Assembly (NCBI GenBank): GCA_017464525.1
Contig: JAFTZM010000033.1
Location: 1-64,000 of the forward strand
DNA length: 64,000 nucleotides
Reading direction: 5' to 3'
Source: Clostridia bacterium
GTDB taxonomy: Bacteria; Bacillota; Clostridia; Oscillospirales; QAKW01
In this document: piece by piece, positions 1-9,100 of the stretch
Layout of the letters: each line of letters opens with the position of its first letter
Position numbering within the stretch: position 1 is the first letter of the stretch
Notes under the pieces: model-generated
Told to the model about the DNA's origin: nothing
Database searches by the model: none
What the model saw: the letters and a program-made list of their open reading frames with translations, nothing else
Translations under genes and position numbers: made by a program

Positions 1-1
1 C

Positions 2-304
2 CGGAAAGGGCTGATGAAAAAAGGGACCATGCTGGCGCAACTGCTTTTCGGCATTGCGCTGGATTATATCATCCCCATGGCGGCAACGCAGGTGGGCTTT
101 ACCTTCAATGTGAGCCACCTGCTGTTTTCCAACATCATCGGCTTTTATATCATCTTCACCGAGGCGGTGTCGGTGTGTGAGAATTTTTATGAGTGTAATC
201 CCAATTCCTTTCCGAAGTGGATCATTAAATTTTTGACTGCAGGGAAGGAACAGCTGGATCAGTTAGGAGAAAAGGAGAAGGAAAATGAAGAAAATTTACA
301 TTGA
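2..304 (+). CDS. phage holin family protein (5' truncated)
   Basis: Probable phage holin, the membrane protein that permeabilises the cell membrane so that the endolysin can reach the wall. The frame is open to the left edge of the window (codons run from base 2), so the N-terminus is missing. The ATG at 14 lies within the usual length of Holin_4_1-type proteins and is not clearly the start. Hydrophobic stretches run from about residue 8 to 25 and from 35 to 55 (LLFSNIIGFYIIFTEAVSV), followed by a charged C-terminal tail. Its end overlaps the start of the amidase gene by 20 bases, the normal holin-endolysin arrangement. The family call rests on pattern and context, not on a search. Confidence 0.75.
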   Translation, partial: RKGLMKKGTMLAQLLFGIALDYIIPMAATQVGFTFNVSHLLFSNIIGFYIIFTEAVSVCENFYECNPNSFPKWIIKFLTAGKEQLDQLGEKEKENEENLH

Positions 305-1010
305 TGCAGGCCACGGTGGCGCCGACAGCGGCGCTGTGGGAGTGGGTGGCGTAAAGGAATCGGAGATCAATCTGGCGGCGGCCAAGCTGCTGAAAACAGA
401 GCTGCTGCGGCAAGGCTTTACTGTGCAGATGAGCCGGGAAAATGATTGCAACAAAACCCTTGCAGAGCGTTCCAGGGAGGCCAATGCATTCGGTGCGGAT
501 GTGGTGGTCTCTGTTCACGCCAACGCCTATAGCGATGCCAGCGCATCCGGTACCGAGACCTATGTATATAAAAAGGGCTACAACGCCGAAAAGATCGCCA
601 CGCAGGTGCAGAAAAATCTGGTGGAGGCGCTGGGCACCAAAAACCGTGGCGTGAAGGAAGGAAACCTGGCTATCCTTCGTGATACCGATGCCCCTGCCGT
701 TCTTTGTGAGTTGGCCTTTGCCACCAACAAAGAGGACTGCGCCAAGCTGACCAATGCCGCATACCGGAAAAAGGCCGCTGTGGCTATCTGCAAGGGGATC
801 TGCGCCTATCTTGGCGTGAACTATCAGGCGGAGCCCAAGCCGATCACCTTTCTGGATCAGGAGGCCATCCCCGCATGGGCCAAAGAGGCGGTGGAGAAGG
901 TTACTGACAAAGGCCTGATGGCAGGCGACGCCGAGGGCACCTTCCGCCCCAATGATCCTGTTACCCGTGCCGAGCTGGCGGTGGTGCTGGCACGGCTGGA
1001 GATGCTTTAA
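285..1010 (+). CDS. phage endolysin: N-acetylmuramoyl-L-alanine amidase (Amidase_3) with C-terminal SLH domain
   Basis: Cleaves the bond between N-acetylmuramic acid and L-alanine in peptidoglycan to release phage progeny. Residues 1-175 are an Amidase_3 zinc amidase: the N-terminal IYIDAGHGGADSGAVG motif holds the first zinc-binding His, a second zinc ligand is in VVVSVHANA, and the catalytic Glu is in AVLCELAF. Residues about 188-241 look like a single SLH (S-layer homology) repeat, with FLDQEAIPAWAKEAVEKV and GTFRPNDPVTRAELAVVLAR. SLH modules bind secondary cell-wall polymers, so this is probably the wall-targeting part. A GGAGAAGGAA ribosome-binding site precedes the ATG. There is no signal peptide, consistent with holin-dependent export. 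The lysis pair lies upstream of the capsid genes rather than after the tail genes. Confidence 0.92.
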   Translation: MKKIYIDAGHGGADSGAVGVGGVKESEINLAAAKLLKTELLRQGFTVQMSRENDCNKTLAERSREANAFGADVVVSVHANAYSDASASGTETYVYKKGYNAEKIATQVQKNLVEALGTKNRGVKEGNLAILRDTDAPAVLCELAFATNKEDCAKLTNAAYRKKAAVAICKGICAYLGVNYQAEPKPITFLDQEAIPAWAKEAVEKVTDKGLMAGDAEGTFRPNDPVTRAELAVVLARLEML

Positions 1011-1079
1011 TCTTATTCTTTCAATATTCGCACCGACAGCGTGAGGGCAGACCTCTAATCATGGAGAAGGAGAGAACAC

Positions 1080-1865
1080 ATGGCTGAAAATGAGACCATG
1101 AGCGCCGTGGAAGCCGGCGCACAAACCGCTGAAAACGCAGCGGCAGAGGCGGGGGTCGTGGCCCCGCAGGAGGCTGATTCCGGAGCACAAACTCTGGAAC
1201 AGCAGACGGCATCCGGTTCGGATGCCGAGGGCGGACAGAGTAAACCGGCGCAGAACCGGGATACGAATTCCGCCTATAAGGGCATCCGCAGACGTGCGGA
1301 GGCCTACGATGATCTTTCCAACGGTGTAATGAGCTTTGCTCGCTCCAAGGGACTGCAGCCCAAGGATGCGGCGGAGGCGGTGAAAATGCTGCAGGCAGAT
1401 GCCGCCGGAAAAAGCTACGAGGAATACCAGCGGGAGGAAGCGGCCGCCGAAGCCGAGCTTGAAGAACGTGCCAGGGACAGCAGGGTCTACCGTGACCTTG
1501 CGGCGCAGGCAGAGCGTGACAGAACGGATGCGGAGGCCTACCGGGCAAACGAAAGAATGCGCAAGGATCTTGCGGCCATTCAGGCGGTGGATCCTTCGGT
1601 TACATCTTTGGAGCAGCTCGGCGATGAGTACAAGGAGTTGGTTCGGAACATGAACGGTCTGGATGCCTATTACGTGATTAAGGGCAGACAAGCGGTGCAG
1701 AATGCCGCTATGCCTCCCGCAACCGGTGACGTGGGCAGAAAGACCGATATGGATCGGGATTTCACCTCCGAGGAGTTGGATCATCTGAACTACGATGATC
1801 TGTTGAAGGATGACAAGCTTTACAAAAAGGCCATGCGGTCGATGCTGAAGTTTGGCAAGCAATAA
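1080..1865 (+). CDS. putative phage capsid scaffolding protein
   Basis: A 261-residue protein rich in Ala, Glu and Gln with no cysteine or membrane segment. The first 60 residues are low-complexity and acidic. Residues about 85-170 form a long charged helical or coiled-coil region (EEYQREEAAAEAELEERARD). The C-terminus is short and basic (KKAMRSMLKFGKQ), as expected for a scaffold tail that contacts the coat protein. It lies directly upstream of the major capsid gene with a 19-base gap, the standard scaffold position in T7- and P22-like viruses. I recognise no specific family. The call comes from composition and position. A good AGGAGAG ribosome-binding site precedes the ATG. Confidence 0.65.
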   Translation: MAENETMSAVEAGAQTAENAAAEAGVVAPQEADSGAQTLEQQTASGSDAEGGQSKPAQNRDTNSAYKGIRRRAEAYDDLSNGVMSFARSKGLQPKDAAEAVKMLQADAAGKSYEEYQREEAAAEAELEERARDSRVYRDLAAQAERDRTDAEAYRANERMRKDLAAIQAVDPSVTSLEQLGDEYKELVRNMNGLDAYYVIKGRQAVQNAAMPPATGDVGRKTDMDRDFTSEELDHLNYDDLLKDDKLYKKAMRSMLKFGKQ

Positions 1866-1884
1866 CTGAAAGGAGTTATTTATT

Positions 1885-2712
1885 ATGGCATATGAAAATT
1901 TTAAACCCACGATGTGGGCGGCAACTATCGACAGAAATCTGCACCAGAAGTCCATTCTTGTGGACTGGTGCAATCAGAAGGTGAAGGGGCAGCCCAACTA
2001 CGGTAACAAGCTGGAGATCCTGGGCAACGGTACCGTAAACATTTTTGATTACGACACCGAGACCGGTCTTGGGGCTCCCGAAACTCCCGAAGGCGGCGTG
2101 ACCCATCTGCTGATCGATCAGCAGAAGGCGTTCAATTTTAAGGTGGATGACATCGACAATGCCCAGACCACTCCCGACCTGATGCCTGCCCTGATGGACG
2201 AAGCTACCGAGAAGCTTGCTTCTGCACGTGATCTTTACGTCGCCGAGGTCGGTGCAGGTTCGAGCCAGATCTCTGCCGCCCTGACCATTGCAACCCCTGT
2301 TGAGGCAAAGGCCGCCATCGACAAGGCGCTGAAGGTGCTCCGCAAGAACAACGTGGCGCCCGGTATGTCGGTTCGTATCGAGCTGGCATACTGGATGTAT
2401 CAGCTGTTCAGAGATTACCTTGTTGAGGCAAAGACTGCCAATGACGAACTGATCAAGAACGGTACCATCGGAATGTACGACGGTTGCCAGGTGGCTTTCA
2501 CCAATAACCTGAAGAATGACGGTACCAACGACTACATGATGGTTCGTACCAACAAGGCAATTGCCTTTGCCGGTCGGACCTCCAAGGTAGAGCCCTACCG
2601 CCCGCAGAATTTCTTTGCAGATGCGGTGAAGGGTTTGAATGTATTCGGCGCCGTGATCGCAAGACCCAAAGAGATCTATGTGATCAAAGCCAAGGACGGT
2701 ACCGAAGCCTGA
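1885..2712 (+). CDS. phage major capsid protein
   Basis: A 275-residue protein that most likely forms the icosahedral shell, with an HK97/P22-type coat fold. It begins MAYENFKPTMWAATIDRNL, and residues 30-45 contain a GQPNYGNKLEILGNGTV segment resembling the coat proteins of short-tailed and P22-like phages. The central region has the alternating helix and turn pattern of the P domain (LMPALMDEATEKLASARDLYVAEV). The C-terminus (VIARPKEIYVIKAKDG) is a beta strand typical of these coats. The gene has a strong AAGGAG site at 1871-1876, strongly biased codons and its own terminator-like hairpin downstream, all consistent with a highly expressed structural gene. The family assignment is inferred from size, position and partial motifs. 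Confidence 0.8.
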   Translation: MAYENFKPTMWAATIDRNLHQKSILVDWCNQKVKGQPNYGNKLEILGNGTVNIFDYDTETGLGAPETPEGGVTHLLIDQQKAFNFKVDDIDNAQTTPDLMPALMDEATEKLASARDLYVAEVGAGSSQISAALTIATPVEAKAAIDKALKVLRKNNVAPGMSVRIELAYWMYQLFRDYLVEAKTANDELIKNGTIGMYDGCQVAFTNNLKNDGTNDYMMVRTNKAIAFAGRTSKVEPYRPQNFFADAVKGLNVFGAVIARPKEIYVIKAKDGTEA

Positions 2713-2721
2713 TAACACAAA

Positions 2722-2757
2722 TCCCACCCTGTTTCGGCAGGGTGGGAGATTCCCTTT
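2722..2757 (+). terminator. terminator-like hairpin after capsid gene
   Basis: A perfect 10-bp stem (TCCCACCCTG at 2722-2731 and CAGGGTGGGA at 2738-2747) with a 6-base loop starts 10 bases after the capsid stop codon. The following tract is only moderately T-rich (CCCTTTTG). It probably attenuates transcription or stabilises the capsid mRNA 3' end rather than stopping all transcription into the tail genes. Confidence 0.6.
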
Positions 2758-2817
2758 TGCGGCGATGTGAGAAACGGTACGTTTTTGACATGGACACAAA
2801 AGAAAGGAGCGGACGAA

Positions 2818-3357
2818 ATGACAGTAAATGAATGCGAGGAGCAGGTTTTGCGGTTGCTGGATGAGGTGGGCGTGAGTGATTATGCCGACCGGATGTACCG
2901 GCTGATCGATGAAGCGCAGCGGGTGATCGCCTGCACATGGGGCTTTATCCGAAGAAAGGCGGTGTTGACTTCGGCCGAGGGTGAGGTGGTTCCCCTGCCG
3001 GAGGATTGCTATGCCATCGAGCGGGTCAAAAACGCAGATTTTGACCTGGAGCCGGTGGAGGTGGACGGCGAGTGGCAGAACGGAATTTTGTTTTCCAAGG
3101 CCGGGGAGCACACTCTGATTTACAAAGCCTACCCGGATCATATTACCGAAACGGACGGCGGCAAGCTGATCCAGCTGGCGCCGGAATATCATGCGGCGCT
3201 TTGCTGCTATGTGGCCGCCTTGACCCAGGATAATGAGTATGATAAACGTGCATATCAGCTTTTTATGGAGCGGTACAATGAGAAGATCGCCGCTGTGGAG
3301 CGGGCACGGCAGATGAGCGGAAAGGCGAAGGTGGTAGTATATGGCCGGACTGTATGA
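2818..3357 (+). CDS. phage head-tail adaptor / tail tubular A-like protein
   Basis: A 179-residue protein resembling the small phage adaptor proteins (gp4 of P22, gp11 of T7) that join the portal to the tail. The N-terminus MTVNECEEQVLRLLDEVG is helical. The middle holds a beta-rich segment (VVPLPEDCYAIERVKNADFD), followed by YKAYPDHIT and a long C-terminal helix with LAPEYHAALCCYVAALTQ, a pattern common in phage adaptors. The frame is open from 2767, but the AAAGGAG site at 2803-2809 sits correctly for the ATG at 2818, and the upstream part overlaps the capsid terminator region. The next gene starts 16 bases before this one ends. Function is inferred from position and pattern. Confidence 0.6.
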   Translation: MTVNECEEQVLRLLDEVGVSDYADRMYRLIDEAQRVIACTWGFIRRKAVLTSAEGEVVPLPEDCYAIERVKNADFDLEPVEVDGEWQNGILFSKAGEHTLIYKAYPDHITETDGGKLIQLAPEYHAALCCYVAALTQDNEYDKRAYQLFMERYNEKIAAVERARQMSGKAKVVVYGRTV

Positions 3358-5650
3358 GGCTCCGGATCTTTCAACGTTGAAGATCAATCAGTTCAAGGGC
3401 TCGGATTCTTCGGTTCCGGAGGATCAGATCCAGCCTTACCGGGCGGCGCAGTGCGAGAATATGATCCCGGATGCCAACGGGGAGGTGCGGAAACGGCCTG
3501 GAATTCTCTATGAGAAGGCGTTGCCCTGGGCGGTGGCATTGGATGACGGTGAGGCAGTCGTGGATGTGCTGTGCGGCAAATTTCCGCTTACAAAAGGCAA
3601 AAATAAATACGGATACGAATACGGCTTGTGGCATCTCTTCCAAGGAAAATACATCGAGGTGGTAAAAAATCTGTATACAAGGCCTACGGTGGTGCAATAC
3701 GGTGATAAGTACATTGCTTTTTGCGCCGCCGGAGAAAATGAACGGCAGAATAGCCATCATATTGTGTTTGGTTATGATGCGTTGGAATCCAATGCCACCG
3801 TCGGCTATGCCGGCATCATCATTCTGGATGAGAACGGGGTAACGATCTATACCGATGGCGGAAAAAAGCGGCGGCTTGTTGCTCTGAGAGACGACGGCAG
3901 TACGGAGTGGGAGTCCAAAGACATTGCGCCGGACGACGATCTGCTGACGACCCCCATAGTGATCGCCGGGGGGAATCCGGAGGGCGGCGGTTCTCCCTAC
4001 CAGCAGGTCAATCTGCTGAACCCCTGGGTAACGGAAAGCTTTTGCTGTACCACCGAGAAAACCTCGGATATCTACCTGCAGGTTCCTGCCGGCTGTATGA
4101 GTTACTACAGTTATTATAGCGGCGTAAAGGACGGTGTGGGGGATCTCGATGATTACAATAACCGCTGGACCGGCGGCGGAGCTTACTTAAATAATGACAG
4201 TTTTAAGGTGGAGATCCTCTGCCCGGTCCAGATGGAGGATACGGTAACGGGAGAAACAGTGGAAACGCTACGGTGGATCAAGCGGGATATCGCCGGCGGG
4301 GACGGGTTCCGCCCGGCAGTGAACCGCCTGTTTCTGAAGCCGGATAATAACAAAAACGGTTATTATGTTACCGATGAGGGCGTGGAAGTGACCGACTTTG
4401 CGGCCGGTACGGCTGATGGGGGATGGATCGGCAAGAGCCCGGTGGCCGGAGAAGATAACCTGCGGATCACCCATCTGCGGCGGGATTTTCAGGATAATTT
4501 CATCCGAATCTGCTGTGTGGCCTGCGGCACCACTTTTGGTGTGGGCGGCTATAAGGACCGCTTGTTTATCGGCGGCGAGGGCGGCCAGATCACCCGATCG
4601 GAGGCGGACAGCTACCGGAATCGGGTATATTATTCCGAATTGGAGAATCCTTTTTACATCGGCGATCTGAATTATATCAAGCTGGAGCAGAACTGCACGG
4701 TAATGGCGGTGGACGGTACCGCCGATACGTTGGCGATCCTGACCGACCGGGGCACCTATTTTGTGCAGGCGGCGGCTCAGGATACCACAGAGGAGACCGG
4801 TTATGTGCTGGACGCTTTGTTTACCGTATCTGCCGGGATGCGTGCGCCGGCTCCCATCAATTACGGCAATACGGCGGTGCTGGGTGGTGAGATCGTATAT
4901 CTTTCCAAGGAGGGTGTGATCGCCGTGGCTTATAAGGAGCATTTCGACGAGCGCTATGCGGAGCATCGGTCGGCGCTGATCGATCGGGCAATGGCAAAGG
5001 ATCAGCCCCAGCGGCTGATCAGCCTGGGGAGATTTCTGCTGGTGCAATGCGCCGGAGGGGTGTTCTGGCTTTTAGATGAAAATCAGCCTAATAACGAGGG
5101 AGACAAGCCCTATGCCAGCCATCAGTATGAAGGCTTTCGGCTCTCCTGGGAGCCCTGCGAGGCGGTATGGGCAGAGGAAGATGTGCTGAAGTTGATCCAC
5201 GGCACCAATCTTTGCCGCTGGACGCTGGGCGGGGGCGAGGTGTTTCACGATAACTTTTACCCCGAGGAAGCAAACGAGACTGCAATCAGCGCATTTTGGG
5301 AGACTCCCTGGCTTTATGGGAATGTTTTCTATAAAAACAAGATCTTTATGAAGCTGGGTGTACTGATCGGCGAGGTCGAGAATGCCGATACCTCGGTGAT
5401 GGTGGACGGCCGGAAAAATGCGGAGCCTTGGGAAAATCTATGGGAGTACGATGGAACCCTCTGCGTACTCCATTATGGTCGGATTGATTATCGGCTGTTT
5501 ACTTATTCGACGGAGCCGGGCTGCCCGGTGATCGCACGGAAGATCAAGATCAAAAAGGCCAAGCGGGTGAAGCTTCGCTTTTCCAATAATCTGATCGATC
5601 AGCCCTTTATTTTGCAGGGATTTGGAATGGACTATGTTCAGGAGGATTAA
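3341..5650 (+). CDS. putative phage tail nozzle / stabilisation protein
   Basis: A 769-residue, beta-rich protein with many Gly, Asp, Tyr and Trp residues. It begins AGLYEAPDLSTLKINQFKG, then has QIQPYRAAQCENMIPDANGEVRKRPG, a segment that recurs near the N-terminus of tail tubular B/gp12-like and P22 gp10-like proteins (a list of sites followed by a 'CENM.P..G..RKRPG' stretch). The remainder looks like repeated beta-propeller-type blades (DRLFIGGEGGQITRSEADSYRN, MAVDGTADTLAILTDRGTYF). The gene lies directly after the adaptor and overlaps it by 17 bases, matching the T7-type order adaptor then nozzle. Most likely it forms the distal nozzle of a short tail. I see no catalytic motif. Confidence 0.6.
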   Translation: MAGLYEAPDLSTLKINQFKGSDSSVPEDQIQPYRAAQCENMIPDANGEVRKRPGILYEKALPWAVALDDGEAVVDVLCGKFPLTKGKNKYGYEYGLWHLFQGKYIEVVKNLYTRPTVVQYGDKYIAFCAAGENERQNSHHIVFGYDALESNATVGYAGIIILDENGVTIYTDGGKKRRLVALRDDGSTEWESKDIAPDDDLLTTPIVIAGGNPEGGGSPYQQVNLLNPWVTESFCCTTEKTSDIYLQVPAGCMSYYSYYSGVKDGVGDLDDYNNRWTGGGAYLNNDSFKVEILCPVQMEDTVTGETVETLRWIKRDIAGGDGFRPAVNRLFLKPDNNKNGYYVTDEGVEVTDFAAGTADGGWIGKSPVAGEDNLRITHLRRDFQDNFIRICCVACGTTFGVGGYKDRLFIGGEGGQITRSEADSYRNRVYYSELENPFYIGDLNYIKLEQNCTVMAVDGTADTLAILTDRGTYFVQAAAQDTTEETGYVLDALFTVSAGMRAPAPINYGNTAVLGGEIVYLSKEGVIAVAYKEHFDERYAEHRSALIDRAMAKDQPQRLISLGRFLLVQCAGGVFWLLDENQPNNEGDKPYASHQYEGFRLSWEPCEAVWAEEDVLKLIHGTNLCRWTLGGGEVFHDNFYPEEANETAISAFWETPWLYGNVFYKNKIFMKLGVLIGEVENADTSVMVDGRKNAEPWENLWEYDGTLCVLHYGRIDYRLFTYSTEPGCPVIARKIKIKKAKRVKLRFSNNLIDQPFILQGFGMDYVQED

Positions 5651-5653
5651 GAT

Positions 5654-6187
5654 ATGGCAGTATCTTATAAAAGCGTGGAGGACGCATATAAAAAGAAAAA
5701 TCAGGCCATCGATAAGCAGGTGGCCGCGGACGGTAATGCCTATGATGCCCAGCGGCAGGATGTAACCGATAGCTCTGCCGATACGCTGCAGCAGATCTAT
5801 CTGCAGAAGGAGCGGGCGGAGGCGAGCCAGCGCCAGCAGCAGAAGGCGGCCGGAATTACCGGCGGCGCCGCAGAGAGCGCCGATATTGCCCTGCAGGCGA
5901 ATTACAGCACCAACCGCACCAACACCTTGCTGGAGCGGGATAAGCAGCTGAGCCAGATCGGTATTCAGCAGGAGCAGGCCAAGGCCCAGGCGGAGATCGA
6001 AAAAAGGCAGAACGATGTGGAAATGGAGACCGGGCGCCTTTCCTTCAACCAGGATGAGCAGCAGCAACGCCGGAGCGAGCTGTGGGAACTGGTGAGAACC
6101 GGTACCTATACCCAGAAGATGGCCAATGAACTGGGCTATGATCTGGAAACGCTGAAGCAGATGGCAAACTACTATAAGGAGAATTAA
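5654..6187 (+). CDS. small coiled-coil virion protein, possible internal virion / ejection protein
   Basis: A 177-residue, highly charged, Gln- and Ala-rich protein predicted to be almost wholly helical. It has a possible small hinge at residues 70-78 (KAAGITGGAAESA), then coiled coil through about 150, and a C-terminal ELGYDLETLKQMANYYKEN segment. In T7-like phages a small and a very large internal virion protein follow the nozzle gene, and this gene occupies that place, 3 bases after the nozzle stop and 3 bases before the giant gene. I recognise no domain. The role in DNA ejection is inferred from synteny only. Confidence 0.5.
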   Translation: MAVSYKSVEDAYKKKNQAIDKQVAADGNAYDAQRQDVTDSSADTLQQIYLQKERAEASQRQQQKAAGITGGAAESADIALQANYSTNRTNTLLERDKQLSQIGIQQEQAKAQAEIEKRQNDVEMETGRLSFNQDEQQQRRSELWELVRTGTYTQKMANELGYDLETLKQMANYYKEN

Positions 6188-6190
6188 GCG

Positions 6191-9100
6191 ATGGCAGATA
6201 CGTTAAAGCAGGTAGAAATGAATCGTCGGCGGATGATCGAAAACAATGAAGGGGCCTCCGAGTCGTCTCGGGCGGCCCTTTCCGCCATTTCGGGGCGAAA
6301 TGTGCTGAAAACCAAAGCAGAGACCGCCAAAATGCGGCGAGATGAGGAGATCGCCGCCCAGCAGAATGCGGCAGCTATTGCAAAGGGGAGCGCAATCGGT
6401 GCGGTAACGTTGGAAAAGGCCAAGGCAACGGCGGCCATGCAGATGGATCACACCAAACGAAATGAAGTGCTTTCCATGCTGAACATGGGGATCTACGATC
6501 GAAGCTTTTCCGGGATCCTGGGAATGCCGGAGAGTGTGGTGAAAACTGCGGCCGATAATAAGGCGGCTGAGATCCAGAAGAAAAAGGCGGCAAAGGCGGC
6601 GGCAGAGCAGGCGCAGCGGGAGTATGAGCAGGCCCTGAAAGATCTTAAAACGGCACAGAATGAGAAGAACAGAGCGACTTTTGAATTGGTCAATGCCGAG
6701 GAAAAGGCAAGGGTGGAAAGCTCTCTGAATGCATTCAACGATTCCCAAAAGGTCGTGGATGATGCAACGGCAGCCCGGGAGCAGGTGCTGAAGGAGGCTA
6801 ATGTGGACGAGGTGTTTGTTCCCTGGGCGAAAGACTATGGCCTCTCGGAAGCATTGGCTCCGCTTAAAAATCCGACTGCATATCCGATCAAGGCATTAAA
6901 AACGGAGTCAATTAAGGCGCCGACTGCGCAGGATCTGCAGGAGGAAAAGCACAGACAAGAGACAGAAAGCGCCCTCCGAATCAAAAAATTAAAGGCTGCA
7001 GCCGATTATTACGATCGACTCCTTGCTCAAAAGGTGCGGGCAAAGGAAGAAGCGGGGGAAAAACTCTCCGCCCTGGAGGCGAAATATAAGGAAAGCATCG
7101 GCGGTACCCTCAGTATTGCCCGGGCCGCTGTGGATGAGGCAGAGGATAAGGCTACGGCATACCAGGAGTACGCCCAGCGGCTGAATGATGCCTACGGCAC
7201 CGTTTCCCTTTCGGCCACGGCGGCGCTTCAGGACGCCGATAACAAAGCCAATGTGGCAGAAGGGATGGACGAAGAAAGCAGAAAAAACCTGGATGATCAG
7301 AAGAGCCGGCTGGAACAGGTGAAGCAGGCAGTTGAGCGAGAGCTGAAAACCGAGGATCTCACGGTGGAGTATCAGGATATTCTGCAGAAATACAGCGAAG
7401 ATCTCGATACCATGATAGAGGGGATCGAGACCGCTATTGCTTATGCGGATTCCTATGAGGATAATAAGGAGGATTTGATCTATCAGAAGCTGGATCGGGA
7501 ATACGGTACCCTTTCTGTCAGTGAAATCGAGGAAAGGATCAGAGAACTTGAAAAGGGGAAGGTTTCTGCTGCCGCAGATCGCAGGGGTGCCAGTGCCAGG
7601 CTGATCGAGGAGCAAAATGCCGGAATCGATGCAAGCACAAAGGAGCTCCGGGATTATCTTGAAAAAAGAAAGGAACAAGAAAAACAGCAGGAACTGAGCG
7701 ATCGGGGCGGCGCCTATCTGAGTGAGGCTCCCGCCGGACACCTGACTGAGCGGTTCCGGTATGTAAAGGAAACGGCGCAGGGGCAACGAAATGCAACCCA
7801 TAGAGAGTATGGGGATATTGCTTTCAATACCGATACAAACACAGAGGAAGGCCAGGACTATTTGCGGGAGGAAGCCGAGTTTTACGGCGAGGTTTTGGGC
7901 TCTTATGAGGAATTTTTAAGAGACACTTCTGCTTATTACCACAACAACATCATTCCCTACAATGAGGGTCTTTTCACGGCAGAGGAGCTGGAACTGTATT
8001 CCGCAGCTGAGCGGGACGCTTTTGACAAGGTAGAATTCAATAATATTGGCGGTGAACTATTTCATTACCAAAACGGAAGTGAAGCGTTTCGGGGGAATTA
8101 CGGCGATTTTTACACGGATATTCCGGAGTTTGTGGCGGGAAATTACGGCAATTTTACCGCTGAGGAGGGCAAACGGGTGCTGGCGCTGATGAACCGGTAC
8201 GGTTCCGATGCGGCCTTCGATTATTATGCGGCGATCCGGGAGCGGGTAGCGGTTCGCAGGGCGGAGAAGTTGAACGGCATTGTGCGTACCGTTGCCGGTA
8301 TGACCTCCGGATTGACCCGGTTCCTGACCCAGGGGGATGAGATGATCGCCAACGCTTTGAACGGCGATTATGCCCGGATCGGCGGGGATATCATGAGCGC
8401 CTCCCACCAGGTGACGATGCAGAAGCTGGAGGATATGGGGATTGCCGGAGAAGGGCTGGAGCTACTCTATATGGGCGGGTATTCCATTATTGATATGGTT
8501 CCGACGGTGGCACTCTCTATGATCCCTTATGTGGGGCAGTATGCAGGTCCGTCCTATTTGTTTTCCAAGGTTATGGCTACAAACTATAATGATTCCATTA
8601 CGCAGGGCAAGCGGGCGGATGAAGCTATGACTTTTGCTGTTTTGAGCGCAGCATCGGAGGTTTCCATGGAAAAGATCCTGGGCGGTATTCCTCAGCTGGC
8701 CTCCAAAAGCGGACTTTCCTCCCGCCTCACCGGTGCGATCGAAAAGCTTTCGGGTACCGATGGGATGAAAAAGATGCTGAAGCTGGCCTCCTCCATGGGG
8801 AGCGAGGGTTTTGAGGAATTTTTGCAGGAGGCGGTGTCTCCCTTTCTGCAAAAGGTTGCGGCCGACCTGAATGGCATGACCGATGCGGAGATCGAGGATA
8901 TAGATTGGGAGGAGGCAGTCAAAAGCTTTGCCATCGGTGCCATGGTGGGCGGAGCATTCAGCGCGTCCTCGGCCTTGTCGTCTGTCCGCAACAGCGGCAT
9001 TGACCAGGCGGAGGCTTATACCATGCTGGAGAATGGCGAGGTGGAGGATCTTATAATCGGCGCCGCCAGGCTTGGCAGTATCCGTGCGGAGCAGATCGTG

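Noticed and set aside
1059..1973. Minus-strand open frames opposite the scaffold gene (to 304 codons)
   Set aside because: Antisense to a gene with a good start and expected position; residue pattern is that of a reversed Ala/Glu-rich gene.
1876..3387. A 503-codon open frame on the minus strand opposite the capsid and adaptor genes
   Set aside because: It is a mirror of GC-biased codons in the plus-strand genes; no ribosome-binding site, composition rich in His, Leu, Ile and Cys without motifs, and the plus-strand genes fit known phage order.
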